Position numbers and translations under genes: made by a program. Below the pieces are notes generated by a model. The model searched no databases. It was not told where the DNA came from and worked only from the letters and a program-made list of their open reading frames with translations. Of a stretch of DNA of 7,701 bases, positions 1 through 6,616 are shown in pieces (the first letter of the stretch is position 1; each line of letters begins with the position of its first letter). Origin of the DNA: Pyrinomonadaceae bacterium. Lineage in GTDB: Bacteria > Acidobacteriota > Blastocatellia > Pyrinomonadales > Pyrinomonadaceae. Location of the stretch: contig JACCTF010000625.1 of the NCBI GenBank assembly GCA_013812565.1, forward strand, positions 1 through 7,701. Reading direction: 5' to 3'.

Positions 1-46
1 GAGCCATACAACCTACCCATGCCCCTTTGGCATATCAGTATGGCTC
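1..46. repeat. Nested inverted repeat at the left edge
   Basis: GAGCCATAC (1-9) is perfectly repeated in inverse as GTATGGCTC (38-46). Inside it ATGCC (19-23) pairs with GGCAT (29-33) around a 5-nt loop. The two stems are separated by unpaired stretches, so this is a nested rather than continuous hairpin. It lies downstream of the transposase remnant on the minus strand. It could belong to the end of the old insertion sequence or be an independent intergenic repeat; the window edge cuts off the context. A short GCATT/AATGC pair at 63-75 sits between it and the transposase stop. Nothing else is visible in 47-78. Confidence 0.45.
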
Positions 47-78
47 CACGCGGCTCAATCTTGCATTCCAAATGCGAA

Positions 79-393
79 TCAAGGGTAGAAAACTAAGAGC
101 ACACAAGCGACTGCCAGTTTGCCGTAACAATGAACGAACAACCCGGTGATTGAGGGCACTTTCGAAGCGTTCTGGATGCCGGTCTGCTCGATGAGCCAAT
201 TAAACAGCGATTCGACCGGTTGCCTCATTGCAGAGACAAGTCTCGACCACAGGGAATCAGATTATTCAAGTGGGTGATTCTTTGGCTTCTTCGTTGGAGT
301 TGCCAGTACCGTGGCGTGTTTCTCGAACTCCGCTTTGGTCTCCGCGCAAGCGTAGGCTTTATCGGCAAACAATGCGCAGTTGTTGTGTAGCAA
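79..393 (-). pseudogene. Degraded C-terminal remnant of a DDE (IS4-superfamily-like) transposase
   Basis: Reading the minus strand directly after the aldehyde dehydrogenase stop gives about 100 codons of transposase-like sequence. It starts near a FADKAYACAE segment and passes a TAA at 262-264. It then continues in the same frame through RQPVESLFNWLIEQTGIQ, NASKV and GLFVHCYGKLAVAC to a TGA at 79-81. The R-(3)-E spacing in RQPVE fits the last acidic residue of the IS4-type DDE triad (E codon at 211-213), and the ADKAYA, ESLFNW and GKLAVA blocks are typical of the C-terminal third of such transposases. The N-terminal two thirds, with the first catalytic aspartates, are absent and a stop lies inside, so it is inactive. 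No paired terminal inverted repeats are recognised. The family is judged from memory; the exact IS family is unresolved. Confidence 0.72.
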
Positions 394-1983
394 TCACCAA
401 GCCTCCTTTGTCCATTGGTTGTCTACCAACCGCCAAATGTTCCTTGGGTTCACGTCTCGCAACTCTACGGGTAGAAGTTCCTGCGGAAAGTTTTGGTAGC
501 ACACGGGGCGGGCGAAACGTTTGATCGCCGCCGTCCCGACGGAGGTTGAACGAACATCCGTGGTCGCCGGGTAAGGCCCGCCGTGTTGCATCGACGGACA
601 AACCTCGACGCCGGTCGGGAAGCCGTTAAATACCAAGCGCCCGACCTTCTGCTCTAACAAAGAGATTAAGGATCGAAAACGCTCAAGGTCCGCCGCCGTC
701 CCGTGAATGCTCGCGGTCAAATGCCCTTCGAGCCCGCGGGCCACACGCTCTAAATCTTGCTCCGAAGCGCAATTCACGATCAACGTGGAAGGGCCGAACA
801 CTTCTTCGCTAAGCTGCTCGTGCTCTAGAAACGTACCGGCGTCGGTTGTGAAGACGACCGCGACGGCCTGGTTTTTGGGTTGCTCCGGTTCAACCCGCGA
901 GCGGTGTTCCCGCACGCCGGTGACGCTTCCAAGTTTGCGGAGTCCGTCTTCGTAGCCGCGCAGGATGCCGGGGTTAAGCATCGTCGCGGGCGAAGTGTCT
1001 AGAATCAGATCGTTCATTTTTTCGATCAACCCACGCATGCCCGCATCGGCCAGACCGACCACGAGGCCGGGGTTCGTGCAGAATTGCCCCGCCCCCTAAG
1101 TCACCGACCCCTTCAACCCTTCGGCGAAGGTTTGCAGATTTTCTTCGAGCGCTCCAGGTAGAACAAACACCGGATTGATGCTGCCCATCTCGGCATAAAC
1201 AGGGATCGGCGTGGGTCGCGCCGCGGCCGCGTCGAAGATGGCACGCCCGGCCCGTTGGGAGCCGGTGAAGCCGACCGCTTTTGTCGAAGGGTGTCGAACA
1301 AGATCAAGGCTGACGCGGGGGTTCACGCCGTGCAGCAGCGAGAAGACGCCGCGGGGCATGTCGGCAATTTCGACGGCTCTGCCGACGGCGCGGGCGATCA
1401 ACTCGGAAGTTCCCGGATGCGATGGATGCGCTTTGACGATTACCGGATTGCGGGCGGCCAAAGCCGACGCCGTATCACCACCGGCGACCGAGAAGGCCAG
1501 CGGGAAATTGCTCGCGCCGAACACCGCGATCGGGCCGACGGGGATCAGCATGCGTCTGATGTCCGGCTTCGGCAGCGGTTTCCTTTCCGGCTGCGCGCGA
1601 TCGATCGAAGCCTCGACCCAAGAACCTTCGCGGATTAGCTCGGCGAACATACGAAGCTGAGCGGTGGTACGTCCTCGCTCACCCGTTAAGCGCTCCGCCC
1701 CCAAGCCGGTCTCGGTCACCGCCCGATGGATCAACTCATCGCCGAGGGCTTCGATCTCCTCGGCTATCTTTGTAAGAAAGCCTGCGATTCTTTCTGCCGG
1801 TTGTTCCCGGTAAGCTTCAAACGCTTCTTCGGCACACCCGAGCGCGTCATCTATCTCGGCCTCCGTGGCTTCATAAAACAGCGGCTCCAAACCTTGACCC
1901 GACGCGGGATTTAACCCTTGAAACGTCTCCGCCCCGGCGGCCGTTACGTTTCCCGCGATGATGTTCTTGCCGTGTAATTCCAC
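394..1983 (-). pseudogene. 2,5-dioxovalerate (alpha-ketoglutaric semialdehyde) dehydrogenase with an in-frame amber stop
   Basis: This NAD(P)+-dependent cytosolic aldehyde dehydrogenase would oxidise alpha-ketoglutaric semialdehyde to alpha-ketoglutarate, the last step of oxidative pentose and hexarate breakdown. The reading frame is 529 codons before the final stop, close to the usual length of about 525. Numbered from GTG 1983, GPIAVFGASNFPLAFSVAGGD-type sequence carries the oxyanion Asn159, KAHPSHPGTSE and GFTGSQRAGR form cofactor-site segments, AEMGSINPVF carries the general base Glu265, and GQFCTNPG carries the nucleophile Cys302. A TAG replaces codon 296, where I recall relatives having a hydrophobic residue, usually Leu (SVT-L-G). 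Sequence on both sides stays in one frame and well conserved. Without readthrough the product ends before Cys302 and is dead. The start is set by AGGGAGGAG six bases before GTG 1983. It lies 169 bp after the KdaD-like gene and runs almost directly into a transposase remnant. The family call is secure; whether the locus is a real pseudogene, a read-through gene or a sequencing error is open. Confidence 0.9.
1096..1098 (-). other. In-frame amber (TAG) codon inside the dehydrogenase
   Basis: The minus strand reads GGG TCG GTG ACT TAG GGG GCG, giving G-S-V-T-stop-G-A, and then GQFCTNPG. The upstream and downstream parts share one frame: the codon start at 1062 lies 33 bases after the end of the stop codon. 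No frameshift is involved. A single T-to-A change in TTG (Leu) would produce this TAG, which matches the residue expected in the family. Confidence 0.93.
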
Positions 1984-1989
1984 TAGACT

Positions 1990-1998
1990 CTCCTCCCT
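1990..1998 (-). promoter_or_regulatory. Ribosome binding site that fixes the dehydrogenase start
   Basis: On the minus strand AGGGAGGAG is followed by AGTCTA and then GTG at 1983. A longer frame can be opened from GTG 2007, but this Shine-Dalgarno sequence would then lie inside the coding region. The protein from 1983 begins MELHGKNIIAG, which resembles the N-termini of this dehydrogenase family. Confidence 0.8.
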
Positions 1999-2063
1999 GT
2001 TAAGCACACTGGAAATTAAGTTTTCTCGTACCTCTTTAGAGTTGCTTGCCGTGCTTTAATTTG

Positions 2064-2092
2064 ATCTGAGATTTCAGATTGCAAATTTCAGA
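2064..2092. repeat. Short AT-rich repeats between the KdaD-like gene and the dehydrogenase
   Basis: ATCTGA (2064-2069) and TCAGAT (2074-2079) form a small palindrome with a 4-nt spacer. ATTTCAGA occurs twice in direct orientation (2071-2078 and 2085-2092). The tract is richer in A and T than the genes around it and lies 80 to 110 bp upstream of the dehydrogenase start. It could be a regulatory site or a simple intergenic repeat. I see no convincing -35/-10 pair. Confidence 0.4.
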
Positions 2093-2105
2093 CGGCCTAA
2101 GATAT

Positions 2106-2146
2106 AGCCACAATACTTGATTTCCGATGTACTTATCTTTGTGGCT
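2106..2146 (-). repeat. Inverted repeat just downstream of the KdaD-like gene
   Basis: AGCCACAA (2106-2113) pairs perfectly with TTGTGGCT (2139-2146), leaving a 25-nt loop. It begins 7 bp beyond the stop codon of the KdaD-like gene on the minus strand. There is no T-tract after it, so it is not a canonical intrinsic terminator. An mRNA-stabilising or attenuating hairpin is possible. Confidence 0.45.
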
Positions 2147-2152
2147 TCACCC

Positions 2153-2983
2153 TTACTCGACTTTGTTGACGAGCGTTCCTACCGGCTCGATAGTGATGCG
2201 CACCTCATCCGCCGATCGGAGCGTGAACGAATCCGGCGGGATCACGCCGGTCCCGGTCATCAGGAAGCATCCGTCGGGAAAACTGCTCTCCCTGTAGAGA
2301 AACTCGACGAGTTCGGGCAGCGTTCGTTTCATCTCCTTGAGCGCGGTCGCGCCGCTGAAAACTGTCTCCCCTTGACGAAGGATATCCAACCTTATCTCGG
2401 TTGTCGGGGGCAGCGGAACGTCCGTGACAAGGATGCCCGGCCCGAGCGCGCAACTTCTATCGTAAGTTTTTGCCTGCGGCAGGTAGAGCGGGTTTTCCCC
2501 TTCGATGTCGCGCGAACTCATGTCATTGCCGATCGTGTAGCCGACAATTTTTCCGGCGGCGGTGATGACTAAGGTTAGCTCCGGTTCCGGTACGTTCCAC
2601 ATGGAATCGCGGCGGATGCGTACATCCGCCCCGTGCCCGACGACGCGGTGCGGCGTGGCTTTGAAGAACAGTTCGGGGCGATCAGCCTGGTACACGCGGT
2701 CATAGAAGGAACCGCCGCCCGCATCCTTCGATTCCTCGATGCGCGCGCTGCGGCTGCGATAGTAAGTGACGCCGGCCGCCCACACCTCCTGTTTACCTAT
2801 GGGAGCTAAAAGTTCGTCGCCGGAAAGCTCAGGGAACGCAGGCTCAAGCCCGCTTATTTTTTCGGTGAGAAACTGCGTTAAGTCATCTCGGTTAAGAAGA
2901 GTGTCCCAATCTGCGGTGCTAATTAGGAAGAACCGATCATCGTTTTCAACCACCGCGCCTCGCGTTGTTCGGTAAAGTTTCAT
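2153..2983 (-). CDS. FAH-fold 2-keto-3-deoxy-pentonate dehydratase, KdaD-like
   Basis: This 276-residue protein has the fumarylacetoacetate hydrolase C-terminal fold. Metal ligands are visible as Glu133 and Glu135 in PEPELTLV and Asp154 in GNDMSSRD, with a likely active-site Lys172 in LPQAKTY. This spacing (E-2-E-19-D-18-K) is the one I recall for the archaeal 2-keto-3-deoxy-D-arabinonate dehydratase KdaD (Glu143, Glu145, Asp164). The [14 protein letters not shown] and [10 protein letters not shown] blocks also match that enzyme better than acylpyruvate hydrolases. Such an enzyme would convert 2-keto-3-deoxy-pentonate to alpha-ketoglutaric semialdehyde in the cytosol. Context agrees: it sits between KdgD and a dehydrogenase for that aldehyde. 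AAGGA lies six bases before ATG 2983. Fold membership is firm. The exact substrate is inferred; a diketo-acid hydrolase acting on a deoxy sugar acid remains possible. Confidence 0.85.
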   Translation of the reverse strand: MKLYRTTRGAVVENDDRFFLISTADWDTLLNRDDLTQFLTEKISGLEPAFPELSGDELLAPIGKQEVWAAGVTYYRSRSARIEESKDAGGGSFYDRVYQADRPELFFKATPHRVVGHGADVRIRRDSMWNVPEPELTLVITAAGKIVGYTIGNDMSSRDIEGENPLYLPQAKTYDRSCALGPGILVTDVPLPPTTEIRLDILRQGETVFSGATALKEMKRTLPELVEFLYRESSFPDGCFLMTGTGVIPPDSFTLRSADEVRITIEPVGTLVNKVE

Positions 2984-3001
2984 TTCACTTCCTTATAAAT
3001 T

Positions 3002-3081
3002 GTTCGGAGTTCGAGGTGCGGAGGGCGAAGTTCTCGTACAGGATTGTGCCTACCAGTAACCTCTTAGTTCGTACTCCGAAC
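3002..3081. repeat. Inverted repeat of TTCGGAGT type in the kdgD-kdaD-like gap
   Basis: GTTCGGAGT (3002-3010) is repeated in inverse as ACTCCGAAC (3073-3081). Pairing resumes after one mismatch over two more bases (CG with CG). The arms enclose 62 bp and nearly fill the 100-bp gap between the kdgD stop and the next start codon. Further AGTTC and GAAGTTC motifs lie inside. It is most likely a dispersed intergenic repeat. No promoter is evident. Confidence 0.5.
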
Positions 3082-3083
3082 TG

Positions 3084-3989
3084 CTACAGTATGGGTTGCC
3101 ACTTCTCCGGTATAAGTCGCAGTTCGTCCATCTCTCCAGAGGTAACATTCACCAGCGGCGGACGCACCGGCCCGCCGGCCCCCCCCAGAATATCTATCAT
3201 CGCCTTAACGACCGACACCTCATAGCCCTTCCGCCGGGCGCGAAAAGCATAGTGCGGGATTACGTAATCGATCATCAACCGCGTCAGTTCGGTGTTGTCT
3301 CCGGCGGATGCCCGCTCGTGAAGTTGCAGCGAAAGTCGCGGCGCGAAGTTCGCGATGCTCGAAGTAAAGGTGCGTATGTTAATCGCGTAGTAGCCCGGCA
3401 CCAAGTCGTCACCCGCGCCGCCGATCCAGTGCAAGCGATTGCCGATGCGCCGCATGATCATTTGGTAGCGCCGCACGTCGCCCTGACCGTCCTTCCAGGC
3501 AACCAACGTGGGGATCTCGGTTAAGCGTTCGACCATCGCCGGTCCTGGATGGAACCAGTCCCGGCCGTAAATGACCATGCCTAAGCGAGTCGCTTCACTG
3601 ATCGAACGGTAATACTCGAACATGCCGGCGTCGTCGGCATGCGGGTAGTAGGGCGGAAAAGCCAAGATGCCGTCAACGCCCGCGTTCGCGGCTTGTTGCG
3701 CCAACTCGACGGCCAGCCGTTGATTGAACCCGACCCCGGCGAGGACCGGCACCCCGCCGCCCACCGCTTCGACAGTCGCTTGAACTACCTGCCGGTGCTC
3801 AAGCGGAGTCAAGGAATACATCTCGCCGGTCCCGCCGGCAGCGATCACGGCGCAAACCGGGTGCTCCAGTAACCGGGCTAAGTTTTGCCGCAGTCCTTCT
3901 ATGTCCAAAGACAAATCCGTTCTAAAAGGCGTTACCGGGAAGGCGACGACACCCGACAACCTGCTGCGCAAATCTTCTGGTTCCATCAT
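3084..3989 (-). CDS. kdgD: 5-dehydro-4-deoxyglucarate dehydratase (KdgD)
   Basis: This 301-residue protein is a class I aldolase-like TIM barrel of the DHDPS/NAL superfamily, with the length usual for KdgD (about 300). It would dehydrate and decarboxylate 5-dehydro-4-deoxy-D-glucarate to 2,5-dioxopentanoate (alpha-ketoglutaric semialdehyde) and CO2 in the cytosol. Visible features are AGGTGEMYSL (residues 51-60), the carboxylate-binding loop; Tyr141 in VIYGRDW; the Schiff-base Lys166 in VAWKDGQGD; and FTSSIANFAP (208-217). The C-terminal RRKGYEVSVVKA (252-263) and GGPVRPPL blocks separate KdgD from ordinary DapA. The start is the first of two adjacent ATG codons, eight bases after an AGGAG. 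It lies 68 bp after the permease gene and 100 bp before the KdaD-like gene, and its product is the substrate of the interrupted dehydrogenase in the same cluster. A 2-keto-3-deoxy-sugar-acid specificity other than glucarate is the main alternative. Confidence 0.9.
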   Translation of the reverse strand: MMEPEDLRSRLSGVVAFPVTPFRTDLSLDIEGLRQNLARLLEHPVCAVIAAGGTGEMYSLTPLEHRQVVQATVEAVGGGVPVLAGVGFNQRLAVELAQQAANAGVDGILAFPPYYPHADDAGMFEYYRSISEATRLGMVIYGRDWFHPGPAMVERLTEIPTLVAWKDGQGDVRRYQMIMRRIGNRLHWIGGAGDDLVPGYYAINIRTFTSSIANFAPRLSLQLHERASAGDNTELTRLMIDYVIPHYAFRARRKGYEVSVVKAMIDILGGAGGPVRPPLVNVTSGEMDELRLIPEKWQPIL

Positions 3990-4018
3990 AGGTTCTGCTC
4001 CTACCGGAGTAAGGCAAA

Positions 4019-4059
4019 AGTGATGAGTGATGAGTTAAAACATGCTCTTACTCATCACT
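4019..4059. repeat. Inverted repeat of AGTGATGAG type at the end of the permease gene
   Basis: AGTGATGAGT (4019-4028) pairs perfectly with ACTCATCACT (4050-4059). TGATGAG is also tandemly duplicated (4021-4027 and 4028-4034), so the right arm can pair in two registers. The right arm overlaps the permease stop codon (4058-4060). The element lies in the 68-bp gap before kdgD. It has no T-tract and is unlikely to terminate transcription by itself; it could modulate relative expression by mRNA folding. Confidence 0.55.
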
Positions 4060-5353
4060 ATTCCCTTTCCACTTTCTGGTCGATTAGTAACCAGTATGAC
4101 AGGATGCCGACGACGAGCACGGCGCCGGTGATGCTTAAAGCCAGGGCGAACGATTGTGTGGCGTAAGCGATGTAGCCGGTTAAGGCCGGGGCGATGATGC
4201 CGCCGAGGTTGCCGCCGAAGTTTTGAATGCCGGAGACCGTCCCGACGATGTTTTTGGAACAAACGGCTTGCGTCAGTGTCCAGGTGTTGGGGGAAGATAT
4301 ACCCATGCCGCACAGAGAAATGGTGAGCAGCCAAACGGCCGTCTGTCGGTCTTCGACCATGCCGGCGGGGACAATCAGGCAGGCGATCGCGAGTCCGATG
4401 ACGATGAAGGTTTTACGAACCCGCGTTTCCACATGGCCGCGCCTGATCAACCAATCACTCGCAAAACCTGAAATGATGATGATAACTGACATCGCGAGGA
4501 ACGGAACCGAACTGTAGAAGCCCATCTCCGCAGGGCTGAACTTACGTTCGATCACCAGGTAGCCGGGTAGCCAGCTGATGTAAACGAACCAGGCGTAGTC
4601 GTAAGCGAAGAAGCCCAGGAAGATGCCGAACACGCTGCGGTTCTTGAGCAGCGCGAGGCTTTCGCCGAAGGAAGCGCTTTTCTTTTTGGCGGCGACTTCC
4701 GGGCTGGCCGCCACGGCTTCGGTCGGGGACAGCCGTTCCCATCTCTTCGAGAACGCGAACCAGGGCAGCAGCCAGAGCAGCGGCACGAGTCCGATCACGA
4801 GGAAGAACAGCTTCCAGCCGTAAGCCGCCAGAAAGAAGCCTCCAACGGCAGAGACTAACGCCGTCCCCAATCGCACTCCGGTCAAATAGCCCGCGGTCAC
4901 AATGCCCCGCTCTCGATCCTGAAACGAATCAGCGACGGCGCGTGCGCTGGCTGGAAAGGCGACCGCCTGACCGACGCCTAATAACATACGCAGAATGATG
5001 AGGCTCGTGAGGTTGACGGCATAGCCGGTGGCGGCGGCAGCGATCGACCAGAAAGTGAAGCCAAAGGCATAAGCCCGTTTGACGCCGAAGCGGTCCACTA
5101 GCCAGCCTGCGGGCATCTGCATGAAGGAGTACAACCAGAAGAAGGCGGAAAGAAGCAGGCCCATCCCCGCCGGTGTGAGACTCATCTCTTTGATCATGAA
5201 CGGCGCGGCCACGGAGAGCGCGCTACGCTGCGCGTAACAGAAGACCATGCCCGCCATCAAGAGACCCATCAGCCACCAGCGCTCCCGCGATTCTCTGAGA
5301 GAATTACTTCCTACCGGCAACACCCGCTCGATCTTCGCTTCAGAAGTTATCAT
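4058..5353 (-). CDS. MFS permease, anion:cation symporter type, for a sugar acid
   Basis: This 431-residue polytopic membrane protein has the twelve-helix pattern of the major facilitator superfamily, split by a basic cytoplasmic loop at about residues 203-235. The motif-A-like GWLVDRFGVKRA (83-94) follows helix 2, and LRMLLGVGQAVAFPA (121-135) is the helix-4 signature of the family. The NFGGNLGGIIAPALTGYI block (378-395) is typical of the ACS subfamily that includes the glucarate, galactonate and hexuronate transporters. It would bring a sugar acid into the cytosol by H+ symport. It sits between a UxuA homologue and kdgD, which supports a uronate, aldonate or aldarate substrate; the exact one cannot be read from sequence. 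The start is ATG 5353 with an AAAGG about nine bases upstream, a weak site. It overlaps the right arm of a hairpin at its 3' end. Confidence 0.88.
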   Translation of the reverse strand: MITSEAKIERVLPVGSNSLRESRERWWLMGLLMAGMVFCYAQRSALSVAAPFMIKEMSLTPAGMGLLLSAFFWLYSFMQMPAGWLVDRFGVKRAYAFGFTFWSIAAAATGYAVNLTSLIILRMLLGVGQAVAFPASARAVADSFQDRERGIVTAGYLTGVRLGTALVSAVGGFFLAAYGWKLFFLVIGLVPLLWLLPWFAFSKRWERLSPTEAVAASPEVAAKKKSASFGESLALLKNRSVFGIFLGFFAYDYAWFVYISWLPGYLVIERKFSPAEMGFYSSVPFLAMSVIIIISGFASDWLIRRGHVETRVRKTFIVIGLAIACLIVPAGMVEDRQTAVWLLTISLCGMGISSPNTWTLTQAVCSKNIVGTVSGIQNFGGNLGGIIAPALTGYIAYATQSFALALSITGAVLVVGILSYWLLIDQKVERE

Positions 5354-5404
5354 CTGGTTTACCTTTCGCGCTTACTTGGATGAGCGAGGCTTGGTTTCAT
5401 CACC

Positions 5405-5430
5405 GTAGCACAGACTGAAGTCTGTGCTAC
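5405..5430. repeat. Perfect 12-bp-arm palindrome between uxuA and the permease gene
   Basis: GTAGCACAGACT (5405-5416), a 2-nt spacer GA, and AGTCTGTGCTAC (5419-5430) form a perfect inverted repeat of 26 bp. It lies in the 102-bp gap between the uxuA stop and the permease start. A cruciform or RNA hairpin could form, though the loop must open at least one base pair. I recall closely similar AGCACAGACT...AGTCTGTGCT palindromes as dispersed intergenic elements in several bacterial genomes. No poly-T follows on either strand. Confidence 0.7.
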
Positions 5431-5455
5431 TTCACTTCGCCGAGCGGTTACATGA

Positions 5456-6562
5456 TCAACTCTCACTACTGACAAGCTGAATGAGCGCCTGGATGTAGCC
5501 GAAGGCGAAGGCAAACGCCTGCGCTTTCTCCGGGTCTCCTTCGATTTGTGGCACGTGGTCCGGCATAATCATCTTGTCGTAGCCGACCTCTTTGTAGACG
5601 CGCATCGCGCGGATCATGTCCACATCTCCGTTGTCCGGAAAGGTCTCCTGAAAATCTAGAAACCGGCCTTTGATGTTGCGAAAGTGAACGTTGAAGATTT
5701 TGCCGCGGCTCCCGAAGTAGCGGATCACGTCGTAGATCTCTTCGCGGGGGTTATCGAGCATCTCTGAAACCGTCCCCTGGCAGAAGTTCAACCCGTGATA
5801 CTTGCTCGGCGCGATGTCGATAAAACGCTTGAGACCGTCGACACTGCCGAGCACCCGCAGGACGCCACGAAACCCCTTGTCGCGCGGCATGCCAGGGTCG
5901 TGCGGGTGGCAGCACATCCGCACCTTGTACTCTTCCGCTACGGGGATGACACGTTTCAGAAAGTACGTGATGCGCTCCCACATCATCTCTTCGCTGACCG
6001 GGCCGGCCTCGGTGAGCGGCGGATCTTGTCGAGCTTTGTCATAGACGAAGGTGCTGTAGAGCGCGCCGCCACGGCCGCGCGTGCCATCAGTCCGCACCAC
6101 ACCGAGGATCGTCAGGTTGTACTTCACGGCGGGGATGCCCGCCCGCGCGGCGTTGCGGATCATCTGGGAGATTTGCTCGATCTCGCGGTCACGCTCCGGG
6201 CTTTTGCCGAGCATGATGTGAGGGTTTTCCGAGCGGGTGATGTAGGAGGAACTAAGCGGTAGGGGGACCATCTCAAGCTTGATGCCGAAACTCTCGACAC
6301 GCTCACGCAGCCGCGACAACCCTTCGATTGACCAACTCTGGTCGAAGGTTCGCGAAGGCAGACCGCTGCAGATGTTATTAACGCCGAACGCTGCCAGCAA
6401 GCGCAGCCAAGAATCTGACGAGTAATGCTGATGGCCCGCTTTCATCAACGCCTGCTTTGCGGTCTTCGCTTCTCCCGCCGCAGTTGGTTGCCGAAGGACG
6501 GCGCTAGGCCCAAGCGTGGTTGTCGCCAGCATTGTGCCTTTGAGAAACTCTCTGCGCTCCAT
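5456..6562 (-). CDS. uxuA: Mannonate dehydratase (UxuA) homologue with an RR-containing leader
   Basis: This 368-residue protein is a UxuA-type TIM barrel (xylose-isomerase-like fold). The known reaction is dehydration of D-mannonate to 2-keto-3-deoxy-D-gluconate with Mn2+. All four expected metal ligands are visible: His219 in CCHPHDPG, Cys261 in GLNFCQGTV, His293 in [10 protein letters not shown] and Asp335 in [18 protein letters not shown] (306-316) and VKYNLTILG (146-154) are further family blocks. The N-terminus [18 protein letters not shown] has the RR-x-FL-K core of a Tat signal, followed by only a weakly hydrophobic, Thr/Ala-rich segment, so export is possible but unproven; E. coli UxuA has no such leader. 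The start is ATG 6562, with AAGGAG six bases upstream. It is the first gene of the presumed catabolic operon, 102 bp before the permease. Its usual product is not a substrate for KdgD or KdaD, so a different sugar-acid substrate should be considered. Confidence 0.87.
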   Translation of the reverse strand: MERREFLKGTMLATTTLGPSAVLRQPTAAGEAKTAKQALMKAGHQHYSSDSWLRLLAAFGVNNICSGLPSRTFDQSWSIEGLSRLRERVESFGIKLEMVPLPLSSSYITRSENPHIMLGKSPERDREIEQISQMIRNAARAGIPAVKYNLTILGVVRTDGTRGRGGALYSTFVYDKARQDPPLTEAGPVSEEMMWERITYFLKRVIPVAEEYKVRMCCHPHDPGMPRDKGFRGVLRVLGSVDGLKRFIDIAPSKYHGLNFCQGTVSEMLDNPREEIYDVIRYFGSRGKIFNVHFRNIKGRFLDFQETFPDNGDVDMIRAMRVYKEVGYDKMIMPDHVPQIEGDPEKAQAFAFAFGYIQALIQLVSSES

Positions 6563-6570
6563 ACTCCTCT

Positions 6571-6600
6571 CCTTAGCTAAGGTTTTGAAATGAATTTCAA
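6571..6600 (-). promoter_or_regulatory. Two adjacent palindromes upstream of uxuA: candidate operator
   Basis: CCTTAGCTAAGG (6571-6582) is a perfect 12-bp palindrome, and its minus-strand copy supplies the AAGG of the uxuA ribosome binding site. TTGAAAT (6585-6591) and ATTTCAA (6594-6600) form a second palindrome with a 2-nt spacer. TTTCAA recurs at 6606-6611, 11 bp after the copy at 6595-6600. The site lies 8 to 50 bp upstream of ATG 6562, where a repressor could block initiation. TGAAA/TTTCA half-sites resemble those of some sugar-acid regulators, but no regulator gene is present in the window and the spacing does not match the KdgR consensus I know. Confidence 0.4.
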
Positions 6601-6616
6601 TTCAGTTTCAACGAAG

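Noticed and set aside
228..601. Small frames on both strands over the transposase remnant and dehydrogenase end
   Set aside because: They are out of frame with the recognisable proteins, resemble nothing I know and lack good ribosome binding sites.
394..1062. Separate 222-residue gene for the C-terminal half of the dehydrogenase
   Set aside because: The frame is continuous with the upstream half through one TAG. No ribosome binding site precedes ATG 1062, and translation from it would leave out the catalytic cysteine at 1078-1080. It is part of one interrupted gene.
1096..1098. Pyrrolysine or selenocysteine insertion at the in-frame stop
   Set aside because: Selenocysteine uses TGA, not TAG. 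Pyrrolysine would need a pyl system, of which there is no sign here, and relatives have a hydrophobic residue at this position rather than a catalytic lysine analogue. Not excluded for the genome, but unsupported in this window.
1211..1660. Long plus-strand frames opposite the dehydrogenase, and similar ones opposite the FAH-fold gene, kdgD, uxuA and the receptor
   Set aside because: These are antisense shadows of G+C-rich genes. Their translations are low-complexity and rich in Arg, Ser and Pro, with no domain signature.
2060..2100. Sigma-70 promoter for the dehydrogenase (TTGCAA with a spaced AATTAA on the minus strand)
   Set aside because: The -10 candidate matches only half of the consensus, and such matches are common in an AT-rich tract.
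5405..5430. Intrinsic transcription terminator
   Set aside because: There is no run of T after the stem on either strand and the centre is only 2 nt. The other gap hairpins fail the same test.
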